This document shows, piece by piece, positions 15,401 through 17,067 of a DNA stretch of 17,067 nt (its first letter is position 1; each line of letters opens with the position of its first letter). The stretch is from an uncultured Lactobacillus sp. GTDB lineage: Bacteria > Bacillota > Bacilli > Lactobacillales > Lactobacillaceae. The position numbers were made by a program, and so were the translations under genes. A model generated the notes under the pieces. It searched no databases, was not told the DNA's origin, and saw only the letters and a program-made list of their open reading frames with translations. The DNA lies in NCBI RefSeq assembly GCF_902491705.1, contig NZ_CABUIW010000048.1, forward strand, positions 1 to 17,067, read 5' to 3'.

Positions 15401-16224
15401 GAATCATGCATCGCTTCGTATTTATCCATCCCTTTCCCTAGATCCTCTTTAAACTTGTCATACAGCAGGATGTTGTAGTCGGTACCGATACCAAACAATA
15501 CGATAACCATGAACACCTGAGTAAAGTTTGAGAATGGGAAATTAGCATGTTCTACTAAATTAGTAACAATTGAGAAGGAAGTAAGGAATGATACACCAAC
15601 AGTCAATAATGAGATTAATGGCACAATTGGTGATCTAAATACAATGATTAAGACGATGAAGATGAAGACAACAGTAATTGCTTCAGTCTTCTTAATTCCT
15701 TCCTGAATTGAAGCAGAGAAGTCATGTTGCAAAACATCGGCACCAGTTACATAAGTGCGAAGGCCTTGCGTTTTAACATCCCTATTCATTTGATCATAAA
15801 CTTGTTGAATCGTACGATTCTTCTTGGAAACGTTAAATTGTGCTACCCAAGTCGTACCATCCTTTGATTGAAGCTTTTTTCTAGTAGCGATATTGGAATC
15901 AGGAAGCAGCGAGTCCTTAATTCCGTACTTGCTTTTATCATTAGTGAACTTATCAAGCGTATTGTTGATAGCTGTCTTATCAGCATCAGTCAGCTTGCCA
16001 TGTTCTTTGTTAAAAACAAGTGCTACTTCATACGTGTTTTTCTTCTTTGCACCCCAGTTGTTTTCAATTGATTGTGCCACGTTGCTTTGAACATTGCTTG
16101 GTAAAGTAATGTTTGAGTGAGCGTTAGTCAACTCAGTGATATTAGGCAAAGCAACAACGGAAATAATCAATATCAAAACCCATGCAATTAAAGAAAAAAC
16201 ATGGTTTTTCAGAAATTTCTGCAC
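12442..16224 (-). CDS. MMPL/RND-family transporter with large heptad-repeat extracytoplasmic domain
   Basis: A membrane protein of 1260 residues with a duplicated RND/MMPL plan. Helix 1 is at about 10-28, a first outside domain follows to about 180, helices 2-6 span about 183-332 and helix 7 about 362-382. A giant second outside loop covers about 383-1084, and helices 8-12 span about 1085-1241. The proton-relay Asp-Tyr pairs are intact as GTDY (247-250) and GVDY (1155-1158), so it should be an active proton-driven exporter, probably of a lipid, surface or toxic compound. The loop carries two blocks of x-x-x-Leu-x-x-Gly heptads (473-619 and 830-976) around a Ser/Ala/Gln-rich middle. Such repeats (the xxxLxxG signature) are also known from YhgE/Pip proteins. 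The start is GTG, with GGAGG 10 bases upstream inside the tetR end. The tetR gene lies 4 bases upstream. The substrate is unknown. Confidence 0.9.
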   Translation of the reverse strand: MQKFLKNHVFSLIAWVLILIISVVALPNITELTNAHSNITLPSNVQSNVAQSIENNWGAKKKNTYEVALVFNKEHGKLTDADKTAINNTLDKFTNDKSKYGIKDSLLPDSNIATRKKLQSKDGTTWVAQFNVSKKNRTIQQVYDQMNRDVKTQGLRTYVTGADVLQHDFSASIQEGIKKTEAITVVFIFIVLIIVFRSPIVPLISLLTVGVSFLTSFSIVTNLVEHANFPFSNFTQVFMVIVLFGIGTDYNILLYDKFKEDLGKGMDKYEAMHDSLRNAKTILYSGSSILIGFTALSLAKFSIYQSAVGVAVGVAVLLVVLLTLNPFFMAVLGKNMFWPVKKFTGESDNKLWHGISASTLKHPIIYLVVLAVVTVPFMLMYSGHLNYDDTDEIADSVPSKQGLLVVQKHFSKGMAEPSYLYIQSKHRLDNEENLKLIDQLTRQLQNSKDVSFATSVTQPYGEPIDMLYVNNQLNTVNDGVDQARTGLGKLSKGANKVANGANSLKDGADQLQDGTGRLQSGAQQLVGGTSRLQSGAEQLQSGATRLQNGSSQLVSGVGRLQSGSSQLQSGAVRLQTGAGRLASGTHALVTGASSLQSGANRLQNGAQSLQSGTQSLQNGTQQMVNQLQQLSSQLSTQLNGSNRQQLAALQTALPQINNGIQQLNSALGGSVDTSAATASLSKVQSQVNELTSSLEELSKYASAGSSASSASASTIASSISESINNNKQLNAEEKSAAIAAATSAVQSAISGNSQSGQASQMQSAISRATSAAQGLQSSMAAMNQSNTLAQLQTLRTQVNTLAQASNKALPGAATALNQLSSGLSQVQSAASQGVAGAQRLNSGAAAINSGAGRLNSGLGTLSAGAGRLSSGAGQLDSGAGQLQSGLGTLANGAGSLNNGLGTLANGAGQLNTGLGTLANGAGQLNSGVGQLASQAPQLISGIGQLNSGAGQLSEGAGKLASKVPQLTTGIDTVNSGLGQGETYLKGLGSSAAADTFYIPKEFLKNEMFKKSMDVYLSPDKKSAQIIVVFNSNPSATEATDESQELSAMAKKTFQGTALKNAKVAMGGQSSKIKDTKSTASGDFIRTAAIMLIGIGIALMFVTRSLLQPVYILGSLLIAYLCSLSINQWIVKAVLGRSMLTWNTPFFSFIMLIALGVDYSIFLMTRYNELKTEGYTTPSSRILKACAIIGTVVISAAIILGGTFAALIPSGIPTLIEVALTVDVGLLILVFILPITLSAAVKLTYEGVDFGKYFKRNKAKN
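13297..13737 (-). repeat. heptad-repeat block 2 in the MMPL protein
   Basis: Encodes residues 830-976. Glycine recurs every seventh residue from 836 to 976 (21 positions; Gln at 934 and Lys at 962 are the only exceptions), mostly with Leu three residues before each Gly. Typical units are GAGQLNS and GLGTLAN. The register is the same as in block 1. Confidence 0.92.
13447..13572 (-). repeat. three tandem 42-bp coding repeats
   Basis: Residues 885-898, 899-912 and 913-926 are near-identical 14-residue units (GLGTLANGAGQLNT with small changes). At the DNA level the three 42-bp copies also keep long shared stretches, suggesting recent duplication or ongoing recombination. Confidence 0.85.
13738..14367 (-). 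other. Ser/Ala/Gln-rich middle segment of the MMPL outside domain
   Basis: Encodes residues 620-829 between the two heptad blocks. It is low-complexity and probably helical, rich in Ser, Ala, Gln and Asn, with runs such as SAGSSASSASAS near 702-713 and hydrophobic heptads without the regular Gly. It may form the tip of a folded-back stalk; this is inference. Confidence 0.65.
14368..14808 (-). repeat. heptad-repeat block 1 in the MMPL protein
   Basis: Encodes residues 473-619. Glycine occurs at every seventh residue from 479 to 619 without a single miss (21 glycines), with Leu usually three residues before. Typical units are RLQSGAE, QLQSGAT and RLQNGSS. Confidence 0.93.
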
Positions 16225-16228
16225 TTTC

Positions 16229-16804
16229 CTATTTCCTCCCTAGTTCTTGTAAATCAGGCTCTGGTTCTACAAGACGCAGAATCATCTCGTGATAATTACG
16301 ATTAGATTCCTCTTCAGTCTCTTGAGTAAAAGATGAAGAATTATCTAAAAACACATAACCCAATACAGCGCCAATTAAAGCATGAAATGAAATGACACTT
16401 TCTTTTCTAAAATTAAGCCGTTCACCTAATTTAATCAAATTAAGAATCTCTTGATTGATTGCTGCATCTGTTGGATATTCATTCAAGTGATACAGGATAC
16501 TGTGCAAAGCCACATTACTAAGCAAAAAGTTGCGCACAACATCGGCAAACTTAAGCAAAGCTTCTTGACCAGACAAGCCAATCAAATCGTCCATTAATTT
16601 GTGACGCAAAATCTTGATCTGTCTTGCACCGACTAAAGATAGCAATTGCTTTCTCCCTGAAACATAGTGGTAAAGCGATTGCGAGCGAACATTTAACGCC
16701 TTAGCCAAAGCTGGCATCGTCGTTTCATCTAGGCCCTTTTTGCAAATCAGTTCAGTTGCTTGATCAATGATTTTATCCAAATCAAGGTTTCTTTTCTGTG
16801 CCAT
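16229..16804 (-). CDS. TetR-family transcriptional regulator
   Basis: A predicted cytoplasmic repressor of 191 residues. The N-terminal DNA-binding domain includes the helix-turn-helix (about 28-50) TTMPALAKALNVRSQSLYHY followed by VSGRKQLL, the usual TetR pattern. The C-terminal helices (about 60-185) form the dimer and ligand-binding part, whose ligand is unknown. Longer in-frame starts exist up to 16864, but AAGGAGGG (16811-16818) is correctly spaced only for the ATG at 16804. The MMPL transporter begins 4 bases after its stop codon, so the two form an operon. The TetR protein very likely represses its own operon and releases it when a transporter substrate or related compound binds. Two inverted repeats in its promoter fit this role. 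Confidence 0.92.
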   Translation of the reverse strand: MAQKRNLDLDKIIDQATELICKKGLDETTMPALAKALNVRSQSLYHYVSGRKQLLSLVGARQIKILRHKLMDDLIGLSGQEALLKFADVVRNFLLSNVALHSILYHLNEYPTDAAINQEILNLIKLGERLNFRKESVISFHALIGAVLGYVFLDNSSSFTQETEEESNRNYHEMILRLVEPEPDLQELGRK

Positions 16805-16835
16805 TCTCATCCCTCCTTCTCCTAGCATAATAAAT

Positions 16836-16864
16836 AATATATCACTACAATGTGAAGAATACAA
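16836..16864 (-). promoter_or_regulatory. promoter of the tetR-mmpL operon
   Basis: On the minus strand TTGTAT (16864-16859) and TATATT (16841-16836; 5 of 6) are exactly 17 bases apart. The likely start near 16829 leaves a leader of about 25 bases before the tetR ATG. Confidence 0.6.
16842..16855. promoter_or_regulatory. TetR operator candidate, site 1 (within promoter spacer)
   Basis: TCAC-TACAAT-GTGA is an inverted repeat that lies wholly within the 17-bp spacer between -35 and -10. Bound repressor would block RNA polymerase. It shares a CTACA...GTG core with site 2. Confidence 0.5.
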
Positions 16865-16866
16865 TC

Positions 16867-16877
16867 TACACAGTGTA
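16867..16877. promoter_or_regulatory. TetR operator candidate, site 2 (just upstream of -35)
   Basis: TACAC-A-GTGTA is a perfect 5-1-5 palindrome two bases beyond the -35 box. Its centre is about 23-24 bp from that of site 1, roughly two helical turns. Confidence 0.5.
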
Positions 16878-16907
16878 AATAATTTTGATTTTTTACAAAA
16901 AAATAAT

Positions 16908-16923
16908 GAGGTATTTTAACCTC
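16908..16923. repeat. small hairpin touching the insertion sequence end, weak terminator
   Basis: GAGGT/ACCTC encloses a 6-base loop, and on the minus strand it is followed by a T-rich tail, so it could be a weak terminator for transcripts leaving the insertion sequence. Its outer arm ends exactly where the element begins. Confidence 0.35.
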
Positions 16924-17067
16924 TGAAGTGGGACCTAAAAAGTAGACATTTTAAAACATAGGATTAATAGAGGCTTGATTCCGATATTCTTTCGGAGTTA
17001 AGCCTTTTAATCTGCTCTTTATCCTTTCTTCGTTATAGTATTTGATATATTCCTCTATAGCTTGAGC
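16924..17067 (-). mobile_element. IS3-family insertion sequence, one end, cut by window edge
   Basis: The element end begins with TGAAGTGGGACC at 16924, showing the 5'-TG typical of IS3-family termini, and is followed 27 bases later by the transposase stop codon. Only this end is inside the window, so neither the second inverted repeat nor the target duplication can be checked. The precise boundary is inferred from the TG and from the transposase position. Confidence 0.75.
16951..17067 (-). CDS. IS3-family transposase (OrfB), C-terminal 38 residues only
   Basis: Reading frame open at the right window edge, ending in TAA at 16951-16953. The 38 residues include EEYIKYYNEERIKSRLKGLT and PKEYRNQ, the classic C-terminal tail of the IS3/IS150-group integrase-type transposase (compare the general pattern YYN..RI...L.GL.P..YR). 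The catalytic DDE residues lie outside the window, so whether the transposase is intact is unknown. It was absent from the long-frame set because of its short visible length. Confidence 0.88.
   Translation of the reverse strand, partial: AQAIEEYIKYYNEERIKSRLKGLTPKEYRNQASINPMF

Noticed and set aside
16805..16864. Longer TetR start at 16864
   Set aside because: The extra codons cover the promoter and operator palindrome, and the AAGGAGGG ribosome site is correctly placed only for the ATG at 16804.

Overview
The window looks like chromosomal DNA of a low-GC Gram-positive lactic acid bacterium, most likely the genus Lactobacillus (L. helveticus / acidophilus / crispatus group). The reasons are: A+T-rich sequence, strong GGAGG ribosome binding sites, a T-box leader before serS, a CcpA-type cre site and LicT-type antitermination, and a purine deoxyribosyltransferase that closely resembles the L. 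helveticus type I enzyme as I remember it. Species is inferred from memory of protein sequences, not from a search.

Layout, left to right. (1) 61-2802, minus strand: dedA/TVP38-like membrane protein, GNAT acetyltransferase (TAATG overlap), then serS with its own T-box riboswitch. The serS leader and its probable promoter lie inside the 3' end of the acetyltransferase gene. (2) 2980-4634, plus strand: an alpha/beta-hydrolase and an XRE-HTH/TPR regulator 2 bp apart, diverging from dedA across a region with a perfect 15-bp palindrome. A bidirectional terminator closes it. (3) Divergent pair at 4673-6712: purine deoxyribosyltransferase (minus) and an NAD(P)-dependent aldehyde dehydrogenase of the succinate-semialdehyde type (plus), with another perfect 15-bp palindrome between them. 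(4) 6795-11170, minus: a complete beta-glucoside operon made of a cre-bearing promoter, a RAT/terminator attenuator, licT, PTS EIIBCA and a GH1 6-phospho-beta-glucosidase. (5) 11231-12262, minus: a zinc-ribbon membrane protein of unknown function with its own promoter and terminator. (6) 12442-16864, minus: a TetR repressor and a 1260-residue MMPL/RND-family transporter whose second extracytoplasmic loop carries two heptad-repeat blocks. (7) 16924-17067: the end of an IS3-family insertion sequence that runs off the right edge.

Most of the window is well-understood metabolism and gene expression. In the glucoside operon, the PTS imports and phosphorylates an aryl- or alkyl-beta-glucoside, the GH1 enzyme cleaves it, LicT opens the attenuator when substrate is present, and CcpA probably shuts the promoter when glucose is present. 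The least explained unit is tetR-mmpL. Its loop blocks each contain exactly 21 heptad positions in one common seven-residue register, flanking a roughly 210-residue Ser/Ala/Gln-rich middle. This suggests an antiparallel stalk projecting from the membrane. The hydrolase/HTH-TPR pair is a second, weaker candidate for a little-described signalling unit.

No gene-free stretch exceeds 300 bases. The longest (about 1431-1642) is the serS T-box leader.
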